Shown here in pieces: positions 25,345-34,698 of a stretch of 64,000 bases of DNA. The stretch spans positions 744,001 through 808,000 of the forward strand of contig NZ_CAJHCQ010000001.1 of assembly GCF_904848665.1 (NCBI RefSeq), read 5' to 3'. The DNA is from Paraburkholderia hiiakae (GTDB lineage: Bacteria > Pseudomonadota > Gammaproteobacteria > Burkholderiales > Burkholderiaceae). The position numbers and the translations under genes were made by a program. The notes beneath the pieces were generated by a model that made no database searches, had not been told where the DNA came from, and saw nothing but the letters and a program-made list of their open reading frames with translations. How positions within the stretch are numbered: the first letter of the stretch is position 1; every line of letters starts with the position of its first letter.

Positions 25345-25830
25345 TTAAACCGCGCGCGCAAGCCAGGCACGCAGTTCCCGCGCGAACTGCGCACGCCGAT
25401 ATTGCGGCAGATGCAACCCGACAGCGACCGCCTGACCGCGGGACACGAGACGCACCGGGTCGCGTGGGGTCGCGCCCGGCTCGACCCGGACCCAGCGGGG
25501 ATTGAATTCGAACTGCGTGAGCGCGTCGGCGCTCATCTGTTCGATCACCAGCCGGTTCGGATAAAGCCTGATACGTTCGTAATCGACAGCATGGCGCGCA
25601 TAAATGACAAAAGCGCCGCCTACTACCAACAGATCGATACCGGTAAACGGCAAAACCAGCCAGGCGCCGTGGATCAACAACAGAACGGCGATCGCGATGG
25701 AAACCAGCGCCAGCGAAACATAGAAGAACACGAATTGCCTGGGCGAAACCGAACAGTTGCGCTTCATGGTCCAGTCTTTCAGGACCGGCTCCGGATTCGC
25801 CAGCAGATCAGACGCCTGCATCGCTCGCAT
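25345..25830 (-). CDS. DUF2244 membrane protein
   Basis: A 161-residue protein with two helices (FVFFYVSLALVSIAIAVLLL and VLPFTGIDLLVVGGAFVIYA) and a C-terminal soluble part containing RIRLYPNRLVIEQ and VGLHLPQYRRAQFARELR. This is the DUF2244 pattern. It is the first gene of the oxidase transcription unit, 113 bases ahead of ctaC. Function is unknown. An ATG at 25821 is an alternative start. Confidence 0.78.
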   Translation of the reverse strand: MRAMQASDLLANPEPVLKDWTMKRNCSVSPRQFVFFYVSLALVSIAIAVLLLIHGAWLVLPFTGIDLLVVGGAFVIYARHAVDYERIRLYPNRLVIEQMSADALTQFEFNPRWVRVEPGATPRDPVRLVSRGQAVAVGLHLPQYRRAQFARELRAWLARAV

Positions 25831-25943
25831 CCCCCACTTGCAACTTCGTCAGACTATCGCCGCGTCGCGCCTCGCACAACTACGGGAACATCTGGACTTG
25901 CCACAATGGAATTTGGGGACCCTTCCGTGCAGCAAACTGACGC

Positions 25944-25972
25944 ATTATAGGCGTGATCCCCAGCCCTCACAA
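25944..25972 (-). promoter_or_regulatory. Sigma70 promoter for the DUF2244-cox transcription unit
   Basis: On the minus strand TTGTGA (25967-25972), a 17-base spacer and a perfect TATAAT (25944-25949). The start of transcription would be near 25937, about 107 bases before the DUF2244 gene. Confidence 0.6.
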
Positions 25973-26088
25973 GCAAGGCTCAATCGCTCGCAAACCCACA
26001 CCAGACGGGACTTGCAGCGATTTTTCAAGCATTTCCCCAGGGCTTTTCAGGCGCTAATTTCAGGCATAACGAAAGCCCCCTTACCACG

Positions 26089-27084
26089 CTACCGATTCCT
26101 TGCCGGACCTCGGCCGATGTCTTCGAGGCGCACAATGCCATGGCCTTCGGCGGTCGTGCGCGGCACCGCCTTCCACGCGTGGCCGTAGATAATCTCGAAG
26201 GTTAGCGGGATCGTGCCCGCGTGCGGCCCATCTGTACAGCGGCGCGCCTCGAGCGCGGCCACGAGCGCACGGTGCAGGCGCCGCGCGCCGTGCGTGCCGC
26301 CGTGATCACGCTCGCCATCGCCGTTGCGCTCGAACGGATACGCACCCCAACGGCGCACGTCGGCGAGCAGCTTCTCCGGCGTCTTGTAAGTGATGGTGAG
26401 CGCTTCCTGGTCCATCACCGGAATCTCGAAACCGTTCTCGACGAGCATGTCGCCAAGATCGTGCATGTCGACGAAATCGATCACGTGCGCGCGCGTCGGC
26501 ACGCCGTGCGCGGCTTCGACCTCGGCGAAGGCGCCGCGCAGCTCCTTGAGCGTGTCGGGCCCGAGCGTGCTGAACATCAGCAGCCCGTTGACCTTGAGCA
26601 CGCGCTGCCACTCCCCGAACACGAGGTCGGGGCGCGGATGCCAATGCAGTGCGAAATTCGACCACAGCAGTTCGAACGCGTCATGCGCGAACGGCAGTTC
26701 GGCAAAGTCGCCCTGCACGACACGCGGACCGCGCGAACCGAGCGCACGGCCAACCGATGCGGGCAGAAAGCGCCGCCAGCTCGTGTCGGGAGCATCGTGC
26801 TCGCGGGCGCGGCGCAGCATGGCGAGGGAGAGATCGGTGCCGAACACGGGCGCTTCGGGAAAGCGCTCGCGCAAGCCGGGCAGGTCGTCGCCCTGGCCGC
26901 ACGCGATGTCGAGCACGGCCGCGGGATTCACCTTGATATATTCGAGGCGCTCGCGCATGCGTTGCGCGATTTCACGCGGCAGGAAGGCAACGTCGTCGAA
27001 AGTCGCCGCTCGGCGATCGAAGATGCGCCGAAGGTGCCGGGTGTCATAGTCCGGACGGCCAGTTCTTGCGGGAGACGGGGACAT
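26089..27084 (-). CDS. SAM-dependent methyltransferase, BioC-like
   Basis: A 331-residue class I methyltransferase. The SAM motif is VLDIACGQGDDLPGL, followed by VFGTDLSLAMLRRAR, VVQGDFAELPFAHDAFELL and the post-motif ALHWHPRPDLVFGEWQRVL. The segment LLMFSTLGPDTLKELRGAF is typical of BioC, which methylates malonyl-ACP to start biotin synthesis. No other bio gene is adjacent, so the biotin role is inferred from sequence. It is divergent from comF. Confidence 0.78.
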   Translation of the reverse strand: MSPSPARTGRPDYDTRHLRRIFDRRAATFDDVAFLPREIAQRMRERLEYIKVNPAAVLDIACGQGDDLPGLRERFPEAPVFGTDLSLAMLRRAREHDAPDTSWRRFLPASVGRALGSRGPRVVQGDFAELPFAHDAFELLWSNFALHWHPRPDLVFGEWQRVLKVNGLLMFSTLGPDTLKELRGAFAEVEAAHGVPTRAHVIDFVDMHDLGDMLVENGFEIPVMDQEALTITYKTPEKLLADVRRWGAYPFERNGDGERDHGGTHGARRLHRALVAALEARRCTDGPHAGTIPLTFEIIYGHAWKAVPRTTAEGHGIVRLEDIGRGPARNR

Positions 27085-27267
27085 GTCGGTCGTATTGGCG
27101 AAGTCTGCGAAGTATACTCGCTCACTCCTTTCCTTTCAGTCACGCGAGCCCGCTGCCCGGGCCGTCCTTCGATGCCGCCGCGCCCTATTTCACGTGAACC
27201 ACGCAATGCACCGCGTGTCACGCCGACCGCTTCGGACCACACTGCGCACCGCATTCGTCATGCGTGC

Positions 27268-28014
27268 ATGGCGTACGTCTGTCGGAAAGCGCGGGCGCTG
27301 CCATCACGGCTTGCCCACTTCGTGCTGCCCAATCTGTGCCCATTATGCGGCAATTTGACGCGAGCCACGCTCTGTGTGTGCTGCGATGCCGCGTACTGGA
27401 ATGAGCCGCGCCTGCGCTGCACGGTCTGCGCCATGCCGCTTGCGCACAGGCGTGGTGCGGCGGCACGCGCACGCTACCGCTGCGAGGCCTGCGTCAGCGC
27501 GCCGCCCGCATTCGACGCGACGCTTGCGCTCGCCGACTATCGCGCGCCGCTCGACCTGCTCGCGCGGGGCCTGAAGTTTCGCGCGCGCCTCGCGCTCGGC
27601 GACGAATTCGCGCGACGCCTCGCGCTAGCCGCACAAAATATGTCCGTTGAGCACGGCATGCCGGAGATCGTCGTGCCGGTGCCGCTCTCGCGCGAACGCC
27701 TGATCGAGCGCGGCTACAACCAGGCCTGGCAGATCGCGCGTCCGCTCGCACGGCGCCTCGGCACGCACGCGGACGCCACGCTCGTACGACGCATTCTGCA
27801 TACGGCGCCGCAATCGAAGCTCGATCGCGAGACGCGCCGCCGCAATGTCGGCCGGGCGTTCGCGCTCACGCGGGCACTCAGCGGCCAGCATGTGGGCGTG
27901 GTCGACGACGTGATGACCTCGGGCGCGACGCTCGACGCGCTCGCGCACACGCTCAAGGCCGCCGGCGCACGGCGCGTGACGAATTTCGTCGCGCTGCGCA
28001 CGCCGAAAGACTGA
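27268..28014 (+). CDS. ComF-family phosphoribosyltransferase-like protein
   Basis: A 248-residue protein. The N-terminus has two CxxC pairs (PNLCPLCGN and LRCTVCAMPL) that probably bind zinc. The C-terminal part has the phosphoribosyltransferase-like PRPP site VGVVDDVMTSGATLDALAH and the ComF motif PVPLSRERLIERGYNQAWQI. ComF proteins are linked to DNA uptake in competent bacteria, though their reaction is not established. The start at 27268 is the first ATG giving a normal N-terminus. Confidence 0.85.
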   Translation: MAYVCRKARALPSRLAHFVLPNLCPLCGNLTRATLCVCCDAAYWNEPRLRCTVCAMPLAHRRGAAARARYRCEACVSAPPAFDATLALADYRAPLDLLARGLKFRARLALGDEFARRLALAAQNMSVEHGMPEIVVPVPLSRERLIERGYNQAWQIARPLARRLGTHADATLVRRILHTAPQSKLDRETRRRNVGRAFALTRALSGQHVGVVDDVMTSGATLDALAHTLKAAGARRVTNFVALRTPKD

Positions 28015-28056
28015 TCGGCCTCACACTATTCAAGACATCGAGAGAGTTTCATCGTC

Positions 28057-28527
28057 ATGTTCAACGTCGTTCTCGTCGAACCCGAAATTCCGCCGAACAC
28101 CGGCAACGTGATCCGCCTGTGCGCGAACACCGGGGCGCGGCTGCATCTGATCGAGCCGCTCGGCTTCCCCCTCGACGACGCGAAGATGCGCCGCGCGGGG
28201 CTCGATTACCACGAGTACGCGCAGATGCACGTGCACAGCAACTGGGACGCCCTCATTGCCAAAGAAGCACCGGATCCGTCGCGCATGTTCGCGTTCACGA
28301 CGCGTGGCTCGGGCCGCTTTCACTCGCACGCATTCCAGCCCGGTGACTGGTTCGTATTCGGCGCGGAAACGCGCGGCCTGCCCGATGCGGTGCTCGAGCG
28401 CTTCGAGACGCCACAGCGCGTGCGTCTGCCGATGCGCCCCGGCAACCGCAGCCTGAATCTCTCGAACACGGTCGCGATCGTGGTGTTCGAAGCCTGGCGT
28501 CAGGCCGGGTTCGAAGGCGGCGAATAA
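28057..28527 (+). CDS. trmL: tRNA (cytidine/uridine-2'-O-)-methyltransferase TrmL
   Basis: A 156-residue SPOUT methyltransferase. Signatures are VEPEIPPNTGNVIRLCANTG at the N-terminus, FVFGAETRGLPDAVLE, and RPGNRSLNLSNTVAIVVFEA, the knot with the SAM site. The family 2'-O-methylates base 34 of leucine tRNAs. It lies 42 bases behind comF. Confidence 0.93.
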   Translation: MFNVVLVEPEIPPNTGNVIRLCANTGARLHLIEPLGFPLDDAKMRRAGLDYHEYAQMHVHSNWDALIAKEAPDPSRMFAFTTRGSGRFHSHAFQPGDWFVFGAETRGLPDAVLERFETPQRVRLPMRPGNRSLNLSNTVAIVVFEAWRQAGFEGGE

Positions 28528-28540
28528 GTCGAACGCGGCG

Positions 28541-29074
28541 CTACGCGTTGCCCCGCGCCGCGAGTTCACCCTCGTAGCGCGCGAGCATCGCACTATCGAA
28601 GCACGCGAAGATCACATGCTCGAGCGCGGGGTATTTCGGTAATTCGTCGATCACGGTCGCGACTGCAATCTGCACCGCCTCGTCAGCGGGAAAACGGTAG
28701 ACGCCGCAACTGATTGCCGGAAATGCGATGCTCGTCACCCCCGCCTCGCGCGCGCAGTCGAGCGAGCGCCGGTAGCACGAAGCCAGCAGATGCGCTTCGT
28801 CATGGCCGCCGCCATGCCAGACAGGGCCCACGGTATGGATCACGTGTTTGGCGGGAAGGCGATAGCCGCCTGTGATTTTGGCGTCGCCGGTCGGGCAGCC
28901 GTTCAGCGCCCCGCACTCGCGCACCAGGCCCGGCCCGGCGGCAAGATGAATCGCGCCGTCCACGCCGCCGCCGCCGAGCAGCGATTCGTTCGCGGCGTTG
29001 ACGATCGCATCGACCTTCAACGTGGTGATGTCGACGGCCTGCGCCTCGATGCGGCAGTTTCCGATGGTCAGCAT
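28541..29074 (-). CDS. Macrodomain O-acetyl-ADP-ribose deacetylase
   Basis: A 177-residue single macrodomain. It has [20 protein letters not shown], the ADP-ribose/catalytic loop of the YmdB/MacroD type, and [13 protein letters not shown] near residue 125. Such enzymes hydrolyse O-acetyl-ADP-ribose or remove ADP-ribose from proteins. The start at 29074 has a clear GGAGGA. The gene converges with trmL and is alone on its strand here. Confidence 0.9.
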   Translation of the reverse strand: MLTIGNCRIEAQAVDITTLKVDAIVNAANESLLGGGGVDGAIHLAAGPGLVRECGALNGCPTGDAKITGGYRLPAKHVIHTVGPVWHGGGHDEAHLLASCYRRSLDCAREAGVTSIAFPAISCGVYRFPADEAVQIAVATVIDELPKYPALEHVIFACFDSAMLARYEGELAARGNA

Positions 29075-29144
29075 ACAGTCCTCCTTTGCGCGCCGGACTT
29101 GGCGCCTAAGCGCTTCATGCAAGGCGCAGCAGGACCGAAGCGCC

Positions 29145-30143
29145 CTACTCCGCCTTCGCGTCGCGCCGGAGCAGCGCGCTCACGGCGTCGCGCGGCGCGA
29201 CACCGTCGAACAGCACGGCGCACACCGCCTGCGTAATCGGCATGTCGATGCCATGCGCGCTCGCGAGCGCCAGCACGGCCTGCGCACAGCGCACGCCTTC
29301 GGCCACGTGGCCGAGTGCGCCGAGGATGTCGTCGAGCGTGCGGCCGCTTGCGAGCTGCTTGCCCACGGTGCGGTTGCGCGAGAGATCGCCGGTGGCCGTG
29401 AGAATGAGGTCGCCGAGGCCAGTGAGCCCCGTGAAGGTTTCCGCACGCCCGCCGAGCGTGACGCCAAGGCGCGTCATCTCCGCGAGGCCGCGGGTAATGA
29501 GCGCGGCCCGTGCGTTCAGGCCGAGGCCCAGGCCATCCGCGATGCCGGTCGCGATCGCAAGCACGTTCTTGACCGCGCCGCCCACCTCGACGCCGACCAC
29601 GTCGTCGCCGGTATAGATGCGCATGGCGCGGTGATGGAACGCGGCGAGCGTGCGCTCGCGGCAACCGGCGGAGGCACTCGCCACCGTCAACGCGACGGGC
29701 AGGCCCTCGCCCACTTCGCGCGCGAAGCTCGGCCCCGAAAGCACGCCGTTGCTCGCGTGGCCTGGCAGAACGGCCGCCACGACCTGATGCGGCATCAGTT
29801 GCGATTGCGCCTCGAAGCCCTTGCAGAGCCAGACGAAGTGCGCGGGCACGCGGCCCATGTCGCGCAGCGTGCAAAGCATGCCGCGCAGGCCCGCCACGGG
29901 CGTGGCGAGCACGACGAGATCCGCCTCGCCCGAAGCGTGGTCGAGCGCGGCAGCGAGATCCGTTTCGTATTGGAGAGACTTGGGCAGCGCGACGCCCGCA
30001 AGGTAGCGGGCGTTTTCATGCGTCTTGCGCAAGGTGTCGACGAGCGCGCCATCGCGCGCCCACAACAGCGTGTGATGCGCCTGGGCGAGATGCCCTGCCA
30101 GCGCGGTGCCCCACGCTCCGGCGCCGAGAACGGCGATGTTCAT
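29145..30143 (-). CDS. gpsA: NAD(P)+-dependent glycerol-3-phosphate dehydrogenase
   Basis: A 332-residue enzyme reducing dihydroxyacetone phosphate to glycerol-3-phosphate for phospholipid synthesis. The Rossmann motif is [17 protein letters not shown]; the catalytic lysine lies in [17 protein letters not shown]; the substrate motif is [20 protein letters not shown]. Start MNIAVLG at 30143 gives the normal N-terminus. It is the last gene of the rhodanese-grxC-secB-gpsA row, with a 46-base gap after secB. Confidence 0.95.
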   Translation of the reverse strand: MNIAVLGAGAWGTALAGHLAQAHHTLLWARDGALVDTLRKTHENARYLAGVALPKSLQYETDLAAALDHASGEADLVVLATPVAGLRGMLCTLRDMGRVPAHFVWLCKGFEAQSQLMPHQVVAAVLPGHASNGVLSGPSFAREVGEGLPVALTVASASAGCRERTLAAFHHRAMRIYTGDDVVGVEVGGAVKNVLAIATGIADGLGLGLNARAALITRGLAEMTRLGVTLGGRAETFTGLTGLGDLILTATGDLSRNRTVGKQLASGRTLDDILGALGHVAEGVRCAQAVLALASAHGIDMPITQAVCAVLFDGVAPRDAVSALLRRDAKAE

Positions 30144-30189
30144 TCCGATACTCCGCACCGGTAGTTCGTGGAAACGATCAACTTACGCT

Positions 30190-30654
30190 TTAGTGCGTCG
30201 CATTGCTCGCGCCGTCTTGCTGGGCGAGTTGCTGCAGGCGTTGCTCGTAGAGCGCCTGGAAGTTGATCTCGGCCAGGTGGATCGGCGGGAAGCCCGCGCG
30301 CGTGATCGCGTCGGCGATGTTCGAGCGCAGGTACGGGAACAGGATGGTCGGGCAGGCGATGCCGACGAGCGGATCGACCTGTTCGGCCGGAATGTTGCGG
30401 ATGTCGAAAATGCCGGCTTGCTTGGCTTCGATCAGGAACGCAACCTTGTCCTTGACCTTGGCCGTGACGGTGCCGGTGACGATGATCTCGAACACCGAGT
30501 CGGCGAGGCGCTCGGCCTTGACGTCGACTTCCACTTCGACCGAAGGCATGTCCTGCTCAAGGAAAATGGACGGCGAATTCGGCTGCTCGAGCGACATGTC
30601 CTTGAGGTAGATGCGCTGGATATTGAAGAACGGCTGGTTGTTCTCGTCAGACAT
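30190..30654 (-). CDS. secB: Protein-export chaperone SecB
   Basis: A 154-residue tetrameric chaperone that keeps preproteins unfolded and hands them to SecA. Characteristic sequences are [20 protein letters not shown] and [20 protein letters not shown] followed by [12 protein letters not shown]. It is encoded next to grxC and gpsA, the usual proteobacterial neighbourhood. Confidence 0.97.
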   Translation of the reverse strand: MSDENNQPFFNIQRIYLKDMSLEQPNSPSIFLEQDMPSVEVEVDVKAERLADSVFEIIVTGTVTAKVKDKVAFLIEAKQAGIFDIRNIPAEQVDPLVGIACPTILFPYLRSNIADAITRAGFPPIHLAEINFQALYEQRLQQLAQQDGASNATH

Positions 30655-30881
30655 GGTGTATGGCTTCCCTGATTGAATGGATCACGGCGGCATTATCGCG
30701 GCATCTCGAAGTCCCGAAAATGCGCCGTACTACGGCAATGAACGGCAACAGGCCCGCGCGAACCTGTCAGGCTCGCGCGGGCCGAAACCCTGCGTCGCTA
30801 CGTCACGCTGCGCAGCCCGCCTGCGGACCGAGGCCGCACGGCTATCGGGCTGCAAATCAGGCTATGAACCCGCCTGTAACC

Positions 30882-31142
30882 TCAGGCGGCTTCGAGCAGC
30901 GGCGTCAAGCCGCCCGCACGGTCGAGCGCGGAGAGGTCATCGTAACCGCCCACGTGCGTCTCGCCGATGAAAACCTGCGGCACGGTACGCCGGCCAGTGC
31001 GCGTCATCATCTCTTCGCGCCGCGCCGGGTCCCGGTCGATCAGCACTTTCTCGATGTGTTCGACGCCGCGCGACTTTAAAAGACGCTCGGCCATCTGGCA
31101 ATACGGGCACACCTGGGTGCTGTACATGACCACTTTGCTCAC
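30882..31142 (-). CDS. grxC: Glutaredoxin 3
   Basis: An 86-residue glutaredoxin with the active site STQVCPYCQMAERL, the TVPQVFIGETHVGG cis-proline/GSH motif and a C-terminal helix. It reduces disulfides with glutathione, which the window's gshAB can make. Its first four bases overlap the end of the rhodanese gene, so they are co-translated. Confidence 0.96.
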   Translation of the reverse strand: MSKVVMYSTQVCPYCQMAERLLKSRGVEHIEKVLIDRDPARREEMMTRTGRRTVPQVFIGETHVGGYDDLSALDRAGGLTPLLEAA

Positions 31143-31564
31143 TTCGAACCTCCTTGTTTCACGACCGGCATTCCGGCCTGCTGCCAGGCGTTCACGCCGC
31201 CGTCCAGCACGTGGACCTCGGCAAAACCGGCGTCCTTCACGAGGCGCAGCGCCTTGTGCGACTGCTGGCCCGTCTGGCAGACCAGCAACACCGGGTTGCT
31301 CTTGTTCTTCACGAGTTGGCCGATCTTCGCCTCGAGTTCGCCAAATTCAACCTGGCGCGCCGACGGCAGATGGCCCTTCGCGAATTCACCCGCGGGACGC
31401 AGGTCAACCACCACGGCATTGCGGCGGTTGATGAGCTGCGTCGCCTCGGCGGTGGAAACGCCGCCGCGGCCGCCGCGCTTGAGCGTCGGCCACAGGAGCA
31501 ACCCTCCTGAGATGAGGACGATCGCGATGAGTACAAGGTTGATGTAATTGGTGAAGAACGTCAC
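31139..31564 (-). CDS. Membrane-anchored rhodanese-like protein
   Basis: A 141-residue protein with an N-terminal helix (NLVLIAIVLISGGLLLWPTL) and a rhodanese domain. The active-site loop is LLVCQTGQQSHKALRL, with Cys as persulfide carrier, and the domain ends HVLDGGVNAWQQAGMPV. It heads the grxC-secB-gpsA series; this arrangement resembles YibN-SecB clusters in other proteobacteria. Its sulfur acceptor is not known. Confidence 0.88.
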   Translation of the reverse strand: MTFFTNYINLVLIAIVLISGGLLLWPTLKRGGRGGVSTAEATQLINRRNAVVVDLRPAGEFAKGHLPSARQVEFGELEAKIGQLVKNKSNPVLLVCQTGQQSHKALRLVKDAGFAEVHVLDGGVNAWQQAGMPVVKQGGSK

Positions 31565-31786
31565 GGAGGGTCCGCCGGAAAAAGGGAAAGTCGGAGAAAT
31601 CGTTCGAAATCGGATTCGGGCAATCCGCTCATTATAAAATAACCGTTTGTCGCAGGGTTACCGCCCCCCAGCCCGGGCGTGCAGCCCGCCGGACTGGACC
31701 GCCGCCATCGCGTTGCCGTTGTGTCACCGCGGCGTTGCGTCTCCCGTCCCCGATTACCGCTTCCTTCACTACCGACCGGCATCCTC

Positions 31787-32536
31787 ATGTACAAACTCGT
31801 ACTCATCCGCCACGGCGAATCGACGTGGAACAAGGAAAACCGCTTCACCGGCTGGGTGGACGTCGACCTCACCGAGCAGGGCAACCGCGAAGCGCAGCAG
31901 GCGGGCCAGCTGCTCAAGGAGTCCGGCTACACGTTCGACATCGCCTACACCTCGGTGCTCAAGCGCGCGATCCGCACGCTCTGGCACGTGCAGGACCAGA
32001 TGGACCAGATGTATCTGCCCGTGGTCCACTCGTGGCGCCTGAACGAACGTCACTACGGCGCGCTTTCGGGTCTGAACAAGGCCGAAACTGCCGCGAAGTT
32101 CGGCGACGAGCAGGTGCTCGTCTGGCGCCGCAGCTACGACACGCCGCCGCCCGCGCTCGAGCCGACCGACTCGCGCACGGCGTATAACGACCCGCGCTAC
32201 GCCAAGGTGCCGCGCGAAGAACTGCCGCTCACCGAGTGCCTGAAGGACACGGTCGCGCGCGTAATGCCGATCTGGAACGAGTCGATCGCACCGGCCATCA
32301 AGGCGGGCAAGAAAGTGGTGATCGCCGCGCACGGCAACTCGATCCGAGCGCTCGTGAAGTACCTCGACAACATCTCGGACGACGACATCGTCGGCCTGAA
32401 CATCCCGAACGGCGTGCCGCTCGTCTATGAGCTGGACGAGAACCTCAAGCCCATCAAGCACTACTATCTGGGCGACGCCGAAGCGATCGCGAAGGCGCAG
32501 GCCGCTGTTGCGAACCAGGGCAAGAAGTCGGGCTAA
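31787..32536 (+). CDS. gpmA: 2,3-bisphosphoglycerate-dependent phosphoglycerate mutase
   Basis: A 249-residue glycolytic enzyme interconverting 3- and 2-phosphoglycerate. The phosphohistidine motif is [20 protein letters not shown], followed by [17 protein letters not shown] and the second catalytic His in [17 protein letters not shown]. Start [10 protein letters not shown] at 31787 is fixed by the family N-terminus; the longer frame to 31679 is unsupported. Confidence 0.97.
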   Translation: MYKLVLIRHGESTWNKENRFTGWVDVDLTEQGNREAQQAGQLLKESGYTFDIAYTSVLKRAIRTLWHVQDQMDQMYLPVVHSWRLNERHYGALSGLNKAETAAKFGDEQVLVWRRSYDTPPPALEPTDSRTAYNDPRYAKVPREELPLTECLKDTVARVMPIWNESIAPAIKAGKKVVIAAHGNSIRALVKYLDNISDDDIVGLNIPNGVPLVYELDENLKPIKHYYLGDAEAIAKAQAAVANQGKKSG

Positions 32537-32928
32537 GGGTTCGCGCTTCCCGTCATCGGCCGCATCCTGGCCGTGCCCTGGTCATTCAGGCAGCCGCCGC
32601 TCCGACGGGGCGGCGGCTGGCCCTGGACGGTGACCACCAGCCTCGCGCGAGTCGCGGCTTCGCGTGTCAATCGCCGGCCGCCGCAATTCGTTGCACATTC
32701 CCCTTTTCCGCTTTTTTGGTCCTGGCTGGCAAGATTGCCAGCGCGCTGCCAGCATCGCGCCAGAACCGAATTTGCGGCACACGGTTTGCGAACCAGGCGG
32801 CGGCTGCACTGTCTTAGTCCCATCGTACGCGCCTTATACACAGCCACGGCGGGTGTGCAGTTATACTTGTCCGTCGCTTTTCCAATAGACGCTGCCACGC
32901 GCCTTTCCGACCGCACGCAACATACTCT
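32537..32928. other. Intergenic region between gpmA and the S41 protease
   Basis: A 392-base gap with no convincing gene. It holds a GC-rich 10-base hairpin at 32591-32619 (no U-tract, perhaps the gpmA 3' end) and a tight inverted repeat GCTGGCAA-GA-TTGCCAGC at 32725-32742 followed by another TGCCAGC. The second half should contain the protease promoter, which I cannot define. Confidence 0.5.
32725..32742. repeat. Inverted repeat GCTGGCAA-GA-TTGCCAGC
   Basis: Two perfect 8-base arms separated by 2 bases, about 190 bases before the S41 protease. A third TGCCAGC copy follows after four bases (32747-32753). The tight palindrome looks more like a protein-binding site than a hairpin. The regulator is unknown. 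Confidence 0.4.
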
Positions 32929-34521
32929 ATGCGAAAGAACCTGAAAAACATCGGCCTGATCGCCGCTGGCCTCGCAACCGGCGTATTTGCCACCCTGCAG
33001 ATTTCCGCCGAGGCGCAGCAAACCACGCAGACGGTCGTCGAACCGCTGCCGCTCGACCAGCTGAGGCTCTTCGCCGAAGTGTTCGGTCAAATCAAGCATG
33101 AGTATGTCGTGCCGGTGGACGACAAGAAGCTCCTCACCGCCGCCATCAAGGGCATGGTGTCGAGCCTCGATCCGCACTCGTCGTATCTCGACAAGACCGA
33201 TTACCAGGAGCTCCAGGAACAGACCAAGGGTCGTTTCGCGGGCCTCGGTATCGAGATCTCGTCGGAAGACGGGCTGATCAAGGTCATCTCGCCGATTGAA
33301 GACACGCCCGCGTACCGCGCCGGCATTCGTCCGGGCGACCTCATCACGCGCATCAACGACAAGCCGGTGCGCGGCATGACGCTCGACCAGGCCGTCAAGC
33401 AGATGCGCGGCGACCCGGGCACCAAGGTCACGCTCACGATCTTCCGCAAGACCGACGATCGCACCTTCCCGCTCACCATCACGCGCGCCATCATCAAGGT
33501 GCAGAGCGTGAAGTCGAAGATCCTCGCGCCGGGCTACGCGTACATCCGCGTCACGAGCTTCCAGGAGCGCACGGTCCCTGACCTCGCCCAGAAGCTGCAA
33601 GACATCGCGCGCCAGGAGCCTAACCTCAAGGGCATCATCCTCGACCTGCGCAACAACGGCGGCGGCCTGCTGCAAAGCGCCGTGGGCGTGGCGGGCGCGT
33701 TCCTGCCGCCGGATTCGGTCGTCGTCTCGACGAATGGCCAGATCCCCGACTCGAAGCAGGTCTACCGCGACACCTACGAGAACTACCGCCTGCCGTCGTT
33801 CGACGGCGACCCGCTCAAGGGCGAAGCGGCCGAGTTCAAGACCGTGCCGATGATCGTGCTGACCAACGCCTACTCGGCGTCGGCTTCGGAAATCGTGGCG
33901 GGCGCGCTGCAGGACTCCAAGCGTGCGCTGATCGTCGGCAAGACGACGTTCGGCAAGGGCTCGGTGCAGACCGTGCGCCCGATGACGGCCGACACGGCGC
34001 TGCGCCTGACCACGGCGTACTACTACACGCCGAGCGGCCGCTCGATCCAGAACAAGGGCATCCGTCCTGACATCGCGGTCGACCAGTACTCCGACGGCGA
34101 TCCGGACGACGCACTCGTCACGCGCGAAGTGGACTACCAGAACCACCTCGCCAACACGCAGGACCCGGACGAGAAGAAGGAGCAGGAAGTGCGCGAGCAA
34201 GAGCGCATGGACATGCTGCGCCAGCTCGAAGAGCAGAACGACAAGAAGACGCCGGAGCAGCGCCAGAAGGAACGCGAGCGCAAGCCGGTCGAGTTCGGTT
34301 CCACCGATGACTTCATGCTCCAGCAGGCCCTGAACAAGCTCCAGGGCAAGCCGGTGACCGAGTCGAAGTCGCCGATGGAGCGCCGCCTCGCGCAGCAGAA
34401 GCCGCCGACCTCGGCGTCCGCGCCGATCGCCGTGAAGCCGGGCGCCCTCATCATGGCGCCGGGCGCTTCGGCCCCGGCTGGTGGTTCGGCTCCCGCACCG
34501 GCCTCGGCGCCGGCCAAGTAA
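32929..34521 (+). CDS. S41-family carboxy-terminal processing protease (CtpA/Prc-like)
   Basis: A 530-residue periplasmic serine protease. There is an N-terminal signal or anchor (LKNIGLIAAGLATGVFATLQ). A PDZ domain (~95-180) includes GLGIEISSEDGLIKVI and YRAGIRPGDLITRINDKPV. The Ser/Lys dyad is the middle Ser of NAYSASASEIVAG and the Lys of TTFGKGSVQTV. A charged helical region (~410-460) and an Ala/Pro/Ser-rich tail end the protein. Relatives trim periplasmic proteins and cell-wall enzymes. Confidence 0.93.
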   Translation: MRKNLKNIGLIAAGLATGVFATLQISAEAQQTTQTVVEPLPLDQLRLFAEVFGQIKHEYVVPVDDKKLLTAAIKGMVSSLDPHSSYLDKTDYQELQEQTKGRFAGLGIEISSEDGLIKVISPIEDTPAYRAGIRPGDLITRINDKPVRGMTLDQAVKQMRGDPGTKVTLTIFRKTDDRTFPLTITRAIIKVQSVKSKILAPGYAYIRVTSFQERTVPDLAQKLQDIARQEPNLKGIILDLRNNGGGLLQSAVGVAGAFLPPDSVVVSTNGQIPDSKQVYRDTYENYRLPSFDGDPLKGEAAEFKTVPMIVLTNAYSASASEIVAGALQDSKRALIVGKTTFGKGSVQTVRPMTADTALRLTTAYYYTPSGRSIQNKGIRPDIAVDQYSDGDPDDALVTREVDYQNHLANTQDPDEKKEQEVREQERMDMLRQLEEQNDKKTPEQRQKERERKPVEFGSTDDFMLQQALNKLQGKPVTESKSPMERRLAQQKPPTSASAPIAVKPGALIMAPGASAPAGGSAPAPASAPAK

Positions 34522-34698
34522 CACGCTGTACCCGCCTCGCGACCCGCGCGTCTTGTGCGCCGGTCGCGAGGCCGCCCCTCCTCCAGCCGCTGGCGTCGTT
34601 ACAATAACGGCACTGTATTTCCCCGGCGCGTGCTCCCCCATTCAGGGCCACTCAGGCTCTCGAGGTCCATCGCAGCGCCACTGAGCAAGCGCATCGCG

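Noticed and set aside
30751..30783. Terminator between grxC and secB
   Set aside because: A GC-rich 11-base stem is present, but there is no U-tract on the minus strand and the genes normally form one unit, so I did not call it.
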